Part shown: one piece after another, positions 16,287 to 23,358 of the stretch | Layout of the letters: every line of letters starts with the position of its first letter | Position numbering within the stretch: the stretch's first letter is position 1 | DNA from: Alkalibacterium sp046484155 | GTDB lineage: Bacteria; Bacillota; Bacilli; Lactobacillales; Carnobacteriaceae_A | DNA: 64,000 nucleotides | Direction of reading: 5' to 3' | Assembly (NCBI RefSeq): GCF_046484155.1 | Contig: NZ_JAWOBT010000036.1 | Coordinates: 1-64,000 of the forward strand | Program-made: the position numbers and the translations under genes | Notes under the pieces: generated by a model | Database searches by the model: none | What the model saw: the letters and a program-made list of their open reading frames with translations, nothing else | Told to the model about the DNA's origin: nothing

Positions 16287-16463
16287 ATGAATAAAGTCAA
16301 AACGTTTTTAGGTGAAGTTAAGCATGAATTAAAAGAAACAACCTGGCCTACAAAAGGAGCCATGAAAAAAAATACATTAACTGTATTTGGTGTCATGATA
16401 TTCTTTGGCATTTTCTTCTATGCTGTTGACTCTGTCATTACTTTTTCGTTGAATTTAATGTGA
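16287..16463 (+). CDS. secE: Preprotein translocase subunit SecE
   Basis: A 58-residue protein with the SecE signature FLGEVKHELKETTWPTKG followed by one transmembrane helix (about residues 31-53). It clamps the two halves of SecY in the protein-conducting channel. GGAAGGAG precedes the ATG. It is normally cotranscribed with nusG, but here a promoter element and a terminator hairpin lie between them. Confidence 0.97.
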   Translation: MNKVKTFLGEVKHELKETTWPTKGAMKKNTLTVFGVMIFFGIFFYAVDSVITFSLNLM

Positions 16464-16499
16464 CAAAAGCTAAAATAAGTAGAATTCATTAAGGCTTCG

Positions 16500-16508
16500 T
16501 GCTATACT
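16500..16508 (+). promoter_or_regulatory. Extended -10 promoter candidate for nusG
   Basis: TGCTATACT is an extended -10 element about 20 bases before the terminator hairpin. No -35 box is seen. A transcript started here would carry the hairpin at its very 5' end. Confidence 0.45.
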
Positions 16509-16526
16509 ACATTACGAGAACCGATA

Positions 16527-16566
16527 AAAACCTTCTCTTTCGCAGCACGCGAAGAAGGTTTTTTTA
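16527..16566 (+). terminator. Terminator or attenuator between secE and nusG
   Basis: Arms AACCTTCT-CTT-TCGC and GCGA-AGAAGGTT (a three-base bulge on one side) followed by seven T. It could end rpmG-secE, or act as an attenuator in the nusG leader. Confidence 0.8.
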
Positions 16567-16597
16567 ATACAAAAAAACAGGAAAAAAGGAGTCAAAA

Positions 16598-17161
16598 ATG
16601 AATTCGAACATGGAAGAATTAGAAACTTCAAAAGCGTGGTATGTCTTACAGGCGTATTCAGGTTATGAAAATAAAGTGAAACAAAACTTGGAATCTCGGG
16701 CGCAAAGCATGAATATGGAACATAATATCCTGCAAGTGTTGATACCTGAAGAAGAAAAAACCCAAGAAAAAGATGGCAAAACAAAAACGGAAATGGAAAA
16801 AACGTTCCCTGGTTATGTATTAGTTGAAATGATCATGTCAGATGAAGCCTGGTATATCGTGAGAAATACACCGGGAGTAACAGGCTTTGTAGGGTCACAC
16901 GGCGCAGGGAGCAAGCCCGCACCTTTGTTACCTGAAGAGATGGATCAAATTCTCCGTAGTATGGGTATTAATCCGCGTAAAGTGGAAATGGACCTGGAAA
17001 TCGGCGAACGTATCAAAATCAATGACGGGGCCTTTGCTGGCATGGAAGGAAATGTAACAGCGCTCGAAACTGAAAAAGGTAAAATTAAAGCATCGATAGA
17101 AATGTTCGGTAGAGAAACGAATACAGAACTGGATTACAATCAAATCTCAAAAATAGATTAA
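16598..17161 (+). CDS. nusG: Transcription termination/antitermination factor NusG
   Basis: A 187-residue protein. The NGN domain begins KAWYVLQAYSGYENKVKQNL (about residues 11-30) and includes TFPGYVLVEM and VRNTPGVTGFVG. The C-terminal KOW domain holds NDGAFAGMEGNVTALE. NusG binds the RNA polymerase clamp and modulates pausing and termination. AAAAAAGGAG lies before the ATG. Its usual neighbours rplK-rplA follow from a separate promoter. Confidence 0.97.
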   Translation: MNSNMEELETSKAWYVLQAYSGYENKVKQNLESRAQSMNMEHNILQVLIPEEEKTQEKDGKTKTEMEKTFPGYVLVEMIMSDEAWYIVRNTPGVTGFVGSHGAGSKPAPLLPEEMDQILRSMGINPRKVEMDLEIGERIKINDGAFAGMEGNVTALETEKGKIKASIEMFGRETNTELDYNQISKID

Positions 17162-17167
17162 GCAATA

Positions 17168-17196
17168 TTGCTTAATCTATTAAAGTATGGTAATAT
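17168..17196 (+). promoter_or_regulatory. Promoter of rplK-rplA
   Basis: TTGCTT (17168-17173) and TAATAT (17191-17196) are 17 bp apart, with a TGG extension before the -10. A 16-bp perfect palindrome TAAGCAATATTGCTTA (17159-17174) overlaps the -35 box. The leader to the rplK start is about 105 bases. Confidence 0.6.
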
Positions 17197-17310
17197 TTAC
17201 AAGTGCGCTTTATACACTTTTTCAGTGTAAAGGGGTAGAAACATAGTGGGAGAGGAAAATTGAAACCTCATTTAACCACTCACGGACACAAAATCAAGGA
17301 GGTATGTCTC

Positions 17311-17736
17311 GTGGCAAAAAAAGTAGTCAAGATCGTAAAATTACAAATACCCGCAGGGAAAGCTAATCCAGCACCCCCAGTAGGTCCGGCATTAGGACAA
17401 GCTCAAGTAAACATTATGGGATTCTGTAAGGAGTTTAACGCTCGTACAGCTGACCAGGCAGGTATGATCATTCCTGTAGTTATTTCTGTTTATGAAGATC
17501 GTTCATTCACATTTATCACTAAAACACCACCTGCAGCAGTATTACTTAAAAAAGCAGCTGGCGTTGAGTCTGGTTCTGGCGAACCAAACACTAAAAAAGT
17601 GGCATCTGTTACAAGCGATCAAGTTAGAGAAATTGCTGAAACAAAAATGGAAGACCTAAACGCAGCTAGTGTTGAAGCAGCAATGCGCATGGTTGAAGGT
17701 ACAGCACGTAGCATGGGATTCACTGTCAAAGGTTAA
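17311..17736 (+). CDS. rplK: 50S ribosomal protein L11
   Basis: A 141-residue protein, the usual length for L11. It has KLQIPAGKANPAPPVGPALG near the N-terminus, the RNA-binding C-terminal domain and GTARSMGF at the end. It forms the GTPase-associated centre stalk base, where EF-G and EF-Tu are stimulated and thiopeptides bind. The start is GTG 17311 (M-AKKVVKIVKL); an in-frame longer reading from 17260 has no support, because the AAGGAGGT site lies just before this GTG. Confidence 0.97.
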   Translation: MAKKVVKIVKLQIPAGKANPAPPVGPALGQAQVNIMGFCKEFNARTADQAGMIIPVVISVYEDRSFTFITKTPPAAVLLKKAAGVESGSGEPNTKKVASVTSDQVREIAETKMEDLNAASVEAAMRMVEGTARSMGFTVKG

Positions 17737-17760
17737 TTAGACAATCTCATTGCTTGCTGA

Positions 17761-17837
17761 CTCCGCATCCAATCATTTAGAGATGACTTTAAATGGAACT
17801 GAAGGTATCGGCTTAGTCAATACCTTCAAGTGCGGAG
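17761..17837 (+). promoter_or_regulatory. Structured leader between rplK and rplA
   Basis: Outer stem CTCCGCA (17761-17767) with TGCGGAG (17831-17837), and inner stem GAAGGTAT (17801-17808) with ATACCTTC (17820-17827). No T-run follows, so it is not an intrinsic terminator. L1 is known to repress its own mRNA in other bacteria by binding a structure that mimics 23S rRNA; this may be such a site. Confidence 0.5.
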
Positions 17838-17886
17838 ATCAAGTGGGAGGTCAAACCGTTAATACCACAATAAGGAGGAAAAAATT

Positions 17887-18582
17887 ATGGCGAAAAAAAG
17901 CAAAAAATTCTTAGCTGCTTTAGAAAAAGTAGACAGAGAAAATAAATATGATGCAACTGAAGCTTTAAAATTAGTTAAAGAACTAGACTACTCTAACTTC
18001 GACGCTAGTATTGAAGTGGCTTACAGATTAGGTGTAGATCCTAAACAAGCGGATCAACAGATTCGTGGCGCAATGGTATTACCACACGGAACAGGTAAAA
18101 CTCAAACGGTTATTGTTTTCGCAAAAGGCGATGCTGCTAAAGCTGCTGAAGAAGCAGGCGCAGATTACGTTGGCGACAGCGACCTAGTAGAAAAAGTTCA
18201 AGGTGGATGGTTAGACTTTGACGTAGTTGTTGCAGCTCCAGATATGATGGCTGAAGTAGGGAAATTGGGTCGTGTGTTAGGACCTAAAGGATTAATGCCT
18301 AACCCTAAAACAGGAACAGTTACACCAGATGTAGCAAAAGCTGTTAATGACATCAAAGCTGGTCAAGTCACATACCGTGTCGACCGTCAGTCAAATGTAC
18401 ACGTACCGATCGGTAAAGTATCATTTGATCTTGAAAAATTACAAGAAAACTTAGCTGCATTGCATGATGTTATTGTAAAAGCTAAACCTGCAAGTTCTAA
18501 AGGTGTTTACATTAAAAACATGGCAATAGCAAGCACGTTTGGTCCTGGCGTAAAAGTAGACCCAAGTTCAGTTCTTAAATAA
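17887..18582 (+). CDS. rplA: 50S ribosomal protein L1
   Basis: A 231-residue L1 protein, the mobile L1 stalk of the 50S subunit, which moves deacylated tRNA out of the E site and often acts as a translational repressor. Visible motifs are LPHGTGKTQTVIVFAKG, the family block GRVLGPKGLMPNPKTGTV (about residues 127-144) and ASSKGVYIKNM near the C-terminus. TAAGGAGG precedes the ATG. It is separated from rplK by a 150-bp structured gap. Confidence 0.97.
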   Translation: MAKKSKKFLAALEKVDRENKYDATEALKLVKELDYSNFDASIEVAYRLGVDPKQADQQIRGAMVLPHGTGKTQTVIVFAKGDAAKAAEEAGADYVGDSDLVEKVQGGWLDFDVVVAAPDMMAEVGKLGRVLGPKGLMPNPKTGTVTPDVAKAVNDIKAGQVTYRVDRQSNVHVPIGKVSFDLEKLQENLAALHDVIVKAKPASSKGVYIKNMAIASTFGPGVKVDPSSVLK

Positions 18583-18598
18583 AAAAGTTTAATTTCTC

Positions 18599-18627
18599 TT
18601 GACCTGCATAAGATAGCTTGCTATACT
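18599..18627 (+). promoter_or_regulatory. Promoter of rplJ-rplL
   Basis: TTGACC (18599-18604) and TATACT (18622-18627) are 17 bp apart. The -35 box lies in one arm of an inverted repeat (TTGACCTG with CAGGTCAA). Confidence 0.75.
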
Positions 18628-18633
18628 TACTCA

Positions 18634-18812
18634 GGTCAAGGAAATAACTTTAATTAAATATGCATTGATAAATGAAGGTAGTGGGTTACTATTACCGGAT
18701 AATACCGAAGACAGTATGTGGCTCAGGCCTTAATACCATACCGAGGACACATGTGATTACATTAATCAACTATGATCCCTCTATGTCTACGGTGACATGG
18801 GGTTTTTTTGTG
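18634..18812 (+). promoter_or_regulatory. Ribosomal protein L10 leader with terminator
   Basis: The leader between the promoter and rplJ is about 180 nt long and has the layout of the Firmicutes L10 leader. A stem-rich part (about 18680-18760) is followed by a terminator-like hairpin CCC-CTATGTC...GACAT-GGGG (about 18777-18803) with a seven-T run. L10, as a complex with L12, binds such leaders and shuts down rplJ-rplL expression. Confidence 0.8.
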
Positions 18813-18881
18813 CGATAAATTCTTTTTGGAATGTAAGTGAAATCAGACCCTCATATCAATCGATCAGGAGGTGAAATATCA

Positions 18882-19391
18882 ATGAGTAAAGCAAATGTCA
18901 TTGCAAAAAAAGAAGAGGTCGTCAATGATATTACGAAAAAATTTCAAGACGCTGAAGCTGTCATAGTTTTTGACTATCGTGGTTTAACAGTGGAACAAAT
19001 GACTGAGTTACGTAAACAATTGCGTGAATCAGGAATTGAAATCCGTGTATTGAAAAACACTATGCTTCGTCGTGCTGCAGAAGCTGCTGAATTGTCAGAG
19101 TTAGTAGATATCTTTAAAGGACCTACAGCTGTAGCATTCAGTAACGAAGAAGTGGTTGCCCCTGCAAAGATCATCGCAGAATTTGCTAAAACAGCAGAAG
19201 CTTTAGAAATTAAAGGTGGCGTATTAGAAGGTAAAGTGGCAAGTGTTGACCAAATCAACAAAATTGCTAAACTACCAAGCAGAGACGGGTTACTTTCTAT
19301 GCTATTATCTGTACTTCAAGCACCTATTCGAAACACAGCCTTGGCAATCAAAGCTGTTGCAGAGAAGAAAGAAGAAGAAGAAGCTGCATAA
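18882..19391 (+). CDS. rplJ: 50S ribosomal protein L10
   Basis: A 169-residue protein that anchors L7/L12 dimers to the ribosomal stalk. It has VIVFDYRGLTVEQMTELRKQ near residues 27-46, IRVLKNTMLRRA and GPTAVAFS. The C-terminal helix that holds L12 ends in a glutamate-rich tail. The start is ATG 18882 with AGGAGGTG upstream; an in-frame ATG-like extension to 18837 lies before that site and is rejected. Regulated by the preceding L10 leader. Confidence 0.96.
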   Translation: MSKANVIAKKEEVVNDITKKFQDAEAVIVFDYRGLTVEQMTELRKQLRESGIEIRVLKNTMLRRAAEAAELSELVDIFKGPTAVAFSNEEVVAPAKIIAEFAKTAEALEIKGGVLEGKVASVDQINKIAKLPSRDGLLSMLLSVLQAPIRNTALAIKAVAEKKEEEEAA

Positions 19392-19477
19392 AGCAGTCTA
19401 TTCGACTGATTTACAGCTATGCTTTTGTATAGCCGGTTAAAAAAACTAATTTAAACTACAAATGGAGGAAAACAAAA

Positions 19478-19840
19478 ATGGCATTAGATATTGAAAAGAT
19501 CATTGCTGACTTGAAAGAGTCAACTGTCGTAGAATTAAACGACTTAGTAAGTGCAATTGAAGAAGAATTCGGCGTTGAAGCAGCAGCACCAGTTGCAGCA
19601 GCAGGAGCAGCAGCTGCAGAAGAAGAACAAACAGAATTCACTGTTGAATTAACAAGTGTAGGTTCAGCAAAAATTAAAGTTATCAAAGCAGTTCGTGAAG
19701 TTACTGGCTTAGGCTTGAAAGAAGCTAAAGCATTAGTAGATGGCGCACCTGCCGCAATTAAAGAAAGTATTTCTAAAGAAGATGCAGAAGAAATGAAAGC
19801 TAAATTAGAAGAAGCTGGCGCTTCTGTAGAAGTTAAATAA
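19478..19840 (+). CDS. rplL: 50S ribosomal protein L7/L12
   Basis: A 120-residue acidic stalk protein. An N-terminal dimerisation domain is followed by an alanine-rich hinge (about residues 35-52) and the C-terminal factor-binding domain with KIKVIKAVREVTGLGLKEAK and VDGAPAAIKE. It recruits EF-Tu, EF-G and IF-2. AATGGAGGA precedes the ATG. The 86-bp gap from rplJ has two small hairpins (CAGTC/GACTG and GCTAT/ATAGC), possibly adjusting the rplL level. A strong terminator follows. Confidence 0.97.
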   Translation: MALDIEKIIADLKESTVVELNDLVSAIEEEFGVEAAAPVAAAGAAAAEEEQTEFTVELTSVGSAKIKVIKAVREVTGLGLKEAKALVDGAPAAIKESISKEDAEEMKAKLEEAGASVEVK

Positions 19841-19866
19841 TTCCATTTAACCTAAACACATTGAAT

Positions 19867-19909
19867 CCCTTTGCTATAAGGAGTACCTTTATAGCAAAGG
19901 GGTTTTTTT
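19867..19909 (+). terminator. Intrinsic terminator after rplL
   Basis: Arms CCCTTTGCTATAA and TTATAGCAAAGGG (an extra C and T in the loop side) followed by seven T. It ends the rplJ-rplL unit. Confidence 0.93.
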
Positions 19910-20040
19910 GTTCTACACTTTTGTGTCATTTCCGTTATAAAGTAGGAATCAGACCGAATATCTGATAGAATGTGTCATTGAATAGGGTTTTCCCTAAGGC
20001 TTACCAGAATCGATCGTTTCACTAAGAAAGGAAGAAGAAA

Positions 20041-21237
20041 ATGAATGACAATAAATACCCGCAACGTATTGATTACGGCATAATTCTATCAGTCATGTTG
20101 TTAGCTATCATAAGTATCGTTTCCATATATTCTACGACGGTAATGATTCAAGGTGCCCCAATAAGTATGACGTTGCGTCAAATCTTGTGGTACGGATTAG
20201 GAACGATAGCCGCTCTTGTGCTCATGCAGTTTGATTCAGAACAATTATGGAAGATGACGAGTTATTTATATATCATGGGGATTGTCGCGCTGGTCTTGAC
20301 ACTCATACTTTATGACCGAAATATGGCGATGAGTACTGGAGGGAAATCCTGGGTGCGCATTGGCCCGTTAGGCACCCTTCAACCTTCAGAATTTGTAAAA
20401 ATCCCCTACATTCTGATGCTGGCCAAAACAGTGACGAAACATAACAGTACCTATCAAGTGCGAGACTATTCCAGTGATTTTCTCTTAATGGGGAAATTGT
20501 TTTTATATTCTTCATTACCACTCATTTTGGTCTTCATGCAAAATGACTTGGGAACAGGTTTGGTATATATGGCGATCCTCGTTGGTGTCGTGCTGCTATC
20601 GGGAATAAAATGGCAAATCCTGTTACCCATTTTCCTGGTTATTTCTACAATAGGGCTAACGCTCATAGTGTTAGCCGTCTACAACCGTGACCTGTTACTT
20701 GCTACAGGTTTGTTCAAACCTTATCAATTTGCACGGATCGATACTTGGTTGAATCCGCATCAGGGCTCAACAGATGCGACCTATCAAGTGACGCAGGCAT
20801 TTAAGTCTATCGGTTCGGGGGGCGTATTTGGTAAAGGGTTTGGTGTGAGTGAGGTCTATGTTCCTGTCCGAGAGTCAGATATGATTTTTACGACCATCGG
20901 TGAAAATTTCGGTTTCGCAGGTGGGTCATTCCTTATTTTCATTTACTTTGTCCTTGTGTATCATATGATTAAAGTGGTCTACGATACGAGAAATGAATTT
21001 TACGCTTACATCGCCACGGGGGTCATTATGATGATCGCTTTTCACGTGCTGGAGAATATCGGAATGAATATCGGCTTACTGCCAGTCACGGGTATTCCTT
21101 TGCCGTTTGTTTCTCAAGGAGGGTCATCTCTGCTTGGAAATATGATGGGAATAGGCTTGATCATGTCCATGCGTTATCATCATAAATCTTACTTCTTCTC
21201 GGGCGAAGGTGAAGATTTTTATCCGGGAACCTCGTAA
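20041..21237 (+). CDS. rodA: SEDS-family peptidoglycan polymerase, RodA-like
   Basis: A 398-residue polytopic membrane protein with about ten hydrophobic segments. It belongs to the shape, elongation, division and sporulation (SEDS) family, which polymerises lipid II into glycan strands together with a class B PBP. Visible family motifs are GGKSWVRIGPLGTLQPSEFVK (split here: GGKSWVRIGPL, LQPSEFVKIP), the large extracellular loop with GVFGKGFG and PVRESDMIF, and the C-terminal GIPLPFVSQGGSSLL. RodA rather than FtsW is inferred from this ending and the loop; the usual TDFIF is replaced by SDMIF. It lies in tandem with a second SEDS gene. Confidence 0.85.
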   Translation: MNDNKYPQRIDYGIILSVMLLAIISIVSIYSTTVMIQGAPISMTLRQILWYGLGTIAALVLMQFDSEQLWKMTSYLYIMGIVALVLTLILYDRNMAMSTGGKSWVRIGPLGTLQPSEFVKIPYILMLAKTVTKHNSTYQVRDYSSDFLLMGKLFLYSSLPLILVFMQNDLGTGLVYMAILVGVVLLSGIKWQILLPIFLVISTIGLTLIVLAVYNRDLLLATGLFKPYQFARIDTWLNPHQGSTDATYQVTQAFKSIGSGGVFGKGFGVSEVYVPVRESDMIFTTIGENFGFAGGSFLIFIYFVLVYHMIKVVYDTRNEFYAYIATGVIMMIAFHVLENIGMNIGLLPVTGIPLPFVSQGGSSLLGNMMGIGLIMSMRYHHKSYFFSGEGEDFYPGTS

Positions 21238-21261
21238 GATACGAAGGAAAGGAGTGACTTT

Positions 21262-22428
21262 ATGTTAAAAAATAGGATAAAATATGTTGATAAATATCTA
21301 GTGCTACCCTATCTTGCTCTGACGCTATTCAGCATTATCATGATTTATAGTGCGAGTAGCTACAGTGCATTAAACATGTATGATAATCCGCATCATTATT
21401 TACCTAGACAAGCCATCTTTGTTGGTATGTCTTATGTGCTGTTCACGATAGCATTGTTTTTTCCTCTTGAAATAATGAGAAAGAAGAAGTTTGTAATGTT
21501 TGGAACAGCCTTAACCTTTGTTTCGCTTGTTTTTCTTCTTATTTTCGGAAGAGAGATATACGGAGCAAAGCGCTGGATCGAAACCCCGTTTATCAACATT
21601 CAGCCTGCTGAATTCACGAAGTTCATGGTTATCTGGTATTTAGCCTATATTCTTTCGAAAAAGCAGAAGCTGATCAATGAAGATTTCTTTAAGGCGATTG
21701 TTGCGCCTTTGATATTAGTAGTGGGGATCGTTTTTTCCATATACATTCAGCCTGACACGGGATCTTCATTCATTATTGTTATAATTGCCGCTATCATGAT
21801 TTTTGCAAGCGGTGTGTCACCTAAGCTGGGATTTGGATTCGGATTCTTTGGAGTGAGTAGTCTTTTCGGCCTCACACAACTGATCAGAACGTTCGGAACC
21901 GATCTGTTCTTTCTTGACGAGTACCGGTATAAACGCTTCTTAGGATTCTGGGATCCGTTTGAACTAGCGGAAGGGGCTGGCTTGCAGCTGGTAAACTCCT
22001 ATTATGCCTTAAGTCAAGGCGGGCTGTTTGGCGTGGGATTTGGTAACAGTATCCAAAAGACTGGGTACCTACCTTTCCCTTATACAGACTTTATCGTGGC
22101 GATCATCGGAGAAGAATTTGGTTTGCTTGGTATTTTTATTCTCTTATCCCTGTTTTCGCTGATGGTTTCACGTATGATTCTGACAGCTATTCGGTCGAAG
22201 AGTGCATTTAACTCGTTATTGAGTATCGGTATCGCATCCATGTTCCTTATTCAATCGCTCATTAATCTCATGGGTGTCGTTGGTTTAATGCCGATCACCG
22301 GTGTGACTTTTCCGTTCGTCAGTTACGGAGGATCCAGTCTAATGGTACTATCTGTTTCATTAGGTCTAGTTGCCAATGTCTCAGCTCGGGTCAACTATCA
22401 ACGAGCACAATCTCAACTACAACTATAG
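21262..22428 (+). CDS. ftsW: SEDS-family peptidoglycan polymerase, FtsW-like
   Basis: A 388-residue polytopic membrane protein, the second SEDS glycosyltransferase in tandem. Motifs are GAKRWIETPFINIQPAEF near residues 101-118, IQPDTGSSF, the loop with GLFGVGFGNS and PFPYTDFIVAIIGEE, and GVTFPFVSYGGSSLM at the C-terminus. The TDFI and SYGGSS blocks fit FtsW, which makes septal peptidoglycan, or a second RodA. AGGAAAGGAG precedes the ATG, 24 bp behind the first gene, so the two form an operon. Assignment of which paralogue is which needs a tree. Confidence 0.82.
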   Translation: MLKNRIKYVDKYLVLPYLALTLFSIIMIYSASSYSALNMYDNPHHYLPRQAIFVGMSYVLFTIALFFPLEIMRKKKFVMFGTALTFVSLVFLLIFGREIYGAKRWIETPFINIQPAEFTKFMVIWYLAYILSKKQKLINEDFFKAIVAPLILVVGIVFSIYIQPDTGSSFIIVIIAAIMIFASGVSPKLGFGFGFFGVSSLFGLTQLIRTFGTDLFFLDEYRYKRFLGFWDPFELAEGAGLQLVNSYYALSQGGLFGVGFGNSIQKTGYLPFPYTDFIVAIIGEEFGLLGIFILLSLFSLMVSRMILTAIRSKSAFNSLLSIGIASMFLIQSLINLMGVVGLMPITGVTFPFVSYGGSSLMVLSVSLGLVANVSARVNYQRAQSQLQL

Positions 22429-22437
22429 GAGGAACAT

Positions 22438-22926
22438 ATGCGTTTATATATCAAGCAAAAGGTCTGGTCGTTCAAAGATCATTTTACGATCAAAGATGAC
22501 GTGGAACGTGATGTGTATTATGTTGAAGGAGAGTTTTTGACCTTCGCGAAGAAATTGAGGCTGTTTAATCAGCAGAATGAGGAACAACTGTATATCGAGC
22601 AAAAGTTATGGCATTTATTGCCGGAATTCGATCTGTATCAAGACGGAGAGAAAGTTGCTACGGTGAAAAAAGAATGGGCTCTCTTCAAAAACAACTACGC
22701 TATCCTTGGACCGGACTGGCATATTGAAGGTTCGGTGATGGCTCATGATTATGTCATCAAAGAAGGCGACAAAGTGATCGCGGATATCAATAAGAAGTGG
22801 CTGTCATGGGGAGACGCCTATGAAATAATCATTCATGACGAAAAGTCGGTCTCCGTTTTGCTTGGTGTGGTCATCGTCATCGATGCTGTCATCTCTCAAG
22901 CGAGAAACAGTCAGTCAGCTACATAA
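22438..22926 (+). CDS. LURP-one-related (YxjI-like) protein
   Basis: A 162-residue soluble protein of the LURP-one-related beta-barrel superfamily, similar to bacterial YxjI. It opens RLYIKQKVWSFKDHFTIKDD, then VEGEFLTFAKKLRLF, LYQDGEKVATVKKEW, WHIEGSVMAHDY and a final hydrophobic stretch VLLGVVIVIDAVI. The family fold resembles Tubby domains; the bacterial role is not established. GGAGGA lies just before its ATG, nine bases after the SEDS stop, so it is the third gene of that operon. A terminator follows. Confidence 0.85.
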   Translation: MRLYIKQKVWSFKDHFTIKDDVERDVYYVEGEFLTFAKKLRLFNQQNEEQLYIEQKLWHLLPEFDLYQDGEKVATVKKEWALFKNNYAILGPDWHIEGSVMAHDYVIKEGDKVIADINKKWLSWGDAYEIIIHDEKSVSVLLGVVIVIDAVISQARNSQSAT

Positions 22927-22944
22927 CTAATTACGATTACATGA

Positions 22945-22977
22945 AAAAAGGCCAGGACATCATGTCCTGGCCTTTTT
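22945..22977 (+). terminator. Intrinsic terminator of the SEDS/LURP-one operon
   Basis: A perfect stem AAAAGGCCAGGACAT / ATGTCCTGGCCTTTT with a two-base loop, with T-run on the plus strand and A-run on the other side. Confidence 0.95.
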
Positions 22978-23049
22978 CTGATTAATCACTCTTCTTTAAA
23001 GCATGGATCATCTAGTTCTTACGTATGGGTATTTCAAGAGTGCTGGCAT

Positions 23050-23202
23050 CGGCACACTCAGGAGAAAAAAGCAGTGAGTGGTGCTAAGCACGCCCAAGTT
23101 CGGCACACTCGGGAGAAAAAAACGGCGAGTGGTGCTAAGCACGCCCAAGTTCGGCACACTCGGAAGAAAAAAACGGTGAGCGGTGCTAAGCACGCCCAAG
23201 TT
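23050..23202. repeat. Three tandem copies of a 51-bp hairpin repeat
   Basis: Copies start at 23050, 23101 and 23152, each exactly 51 bp, and a fourth begins but diverges after three bases at 23203. Each copy holds GCACACTCR, a purine-rich loop with a GAGAAAAAA core, YGAGTGGTGC, then CTAAGCACGCCCAAGTT. The first arms form a 9-bp stem with one bulged G, and GTGC can instead pair with the following GCAC. The long open frame on the minus strand here is only the repeat read 17 codons at a time. The rest of the gap (22978-23358) holds a CTGTCC/GGACAG inverted repeat at about 23254-23291 and no gene. Confidence 0.9.
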
Positions 23203-23358
23203 CGGTTTATTAATTGTAGAAGGAACAGATTAAGCTGAGTGATAGCGAAAATGAACTGTCCGGGGTGATCATCTCAATTTCTAAGGACAGGCTATATGAT
23301 TAACAGACCAATTGTGTCAGGTGGATTGCTGAGCTTGACATGTTTTGCCTTGCCGTTT

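Noticed and set aside
17159..17174. TAAGCAATATTGCTTA palindrome at the nusG stop as a terminator
   Set aside because: No T-run follows, and it overlaps the -35 box of the rplK promoter. It could be an operator, but there is no evidence.
23008..23199. 63-codon minus-strand open frame with a repeated 17-residue unit
   Set aside because: It arises because the 51-bp repeat is a multiple of three. It has no ribosome-binding site and no relation to any known protein.
23050..23202. CRISPR array
   Set aside because: The copies are contiguous 51-bp units with no unique spacers, and no cas gene is present.
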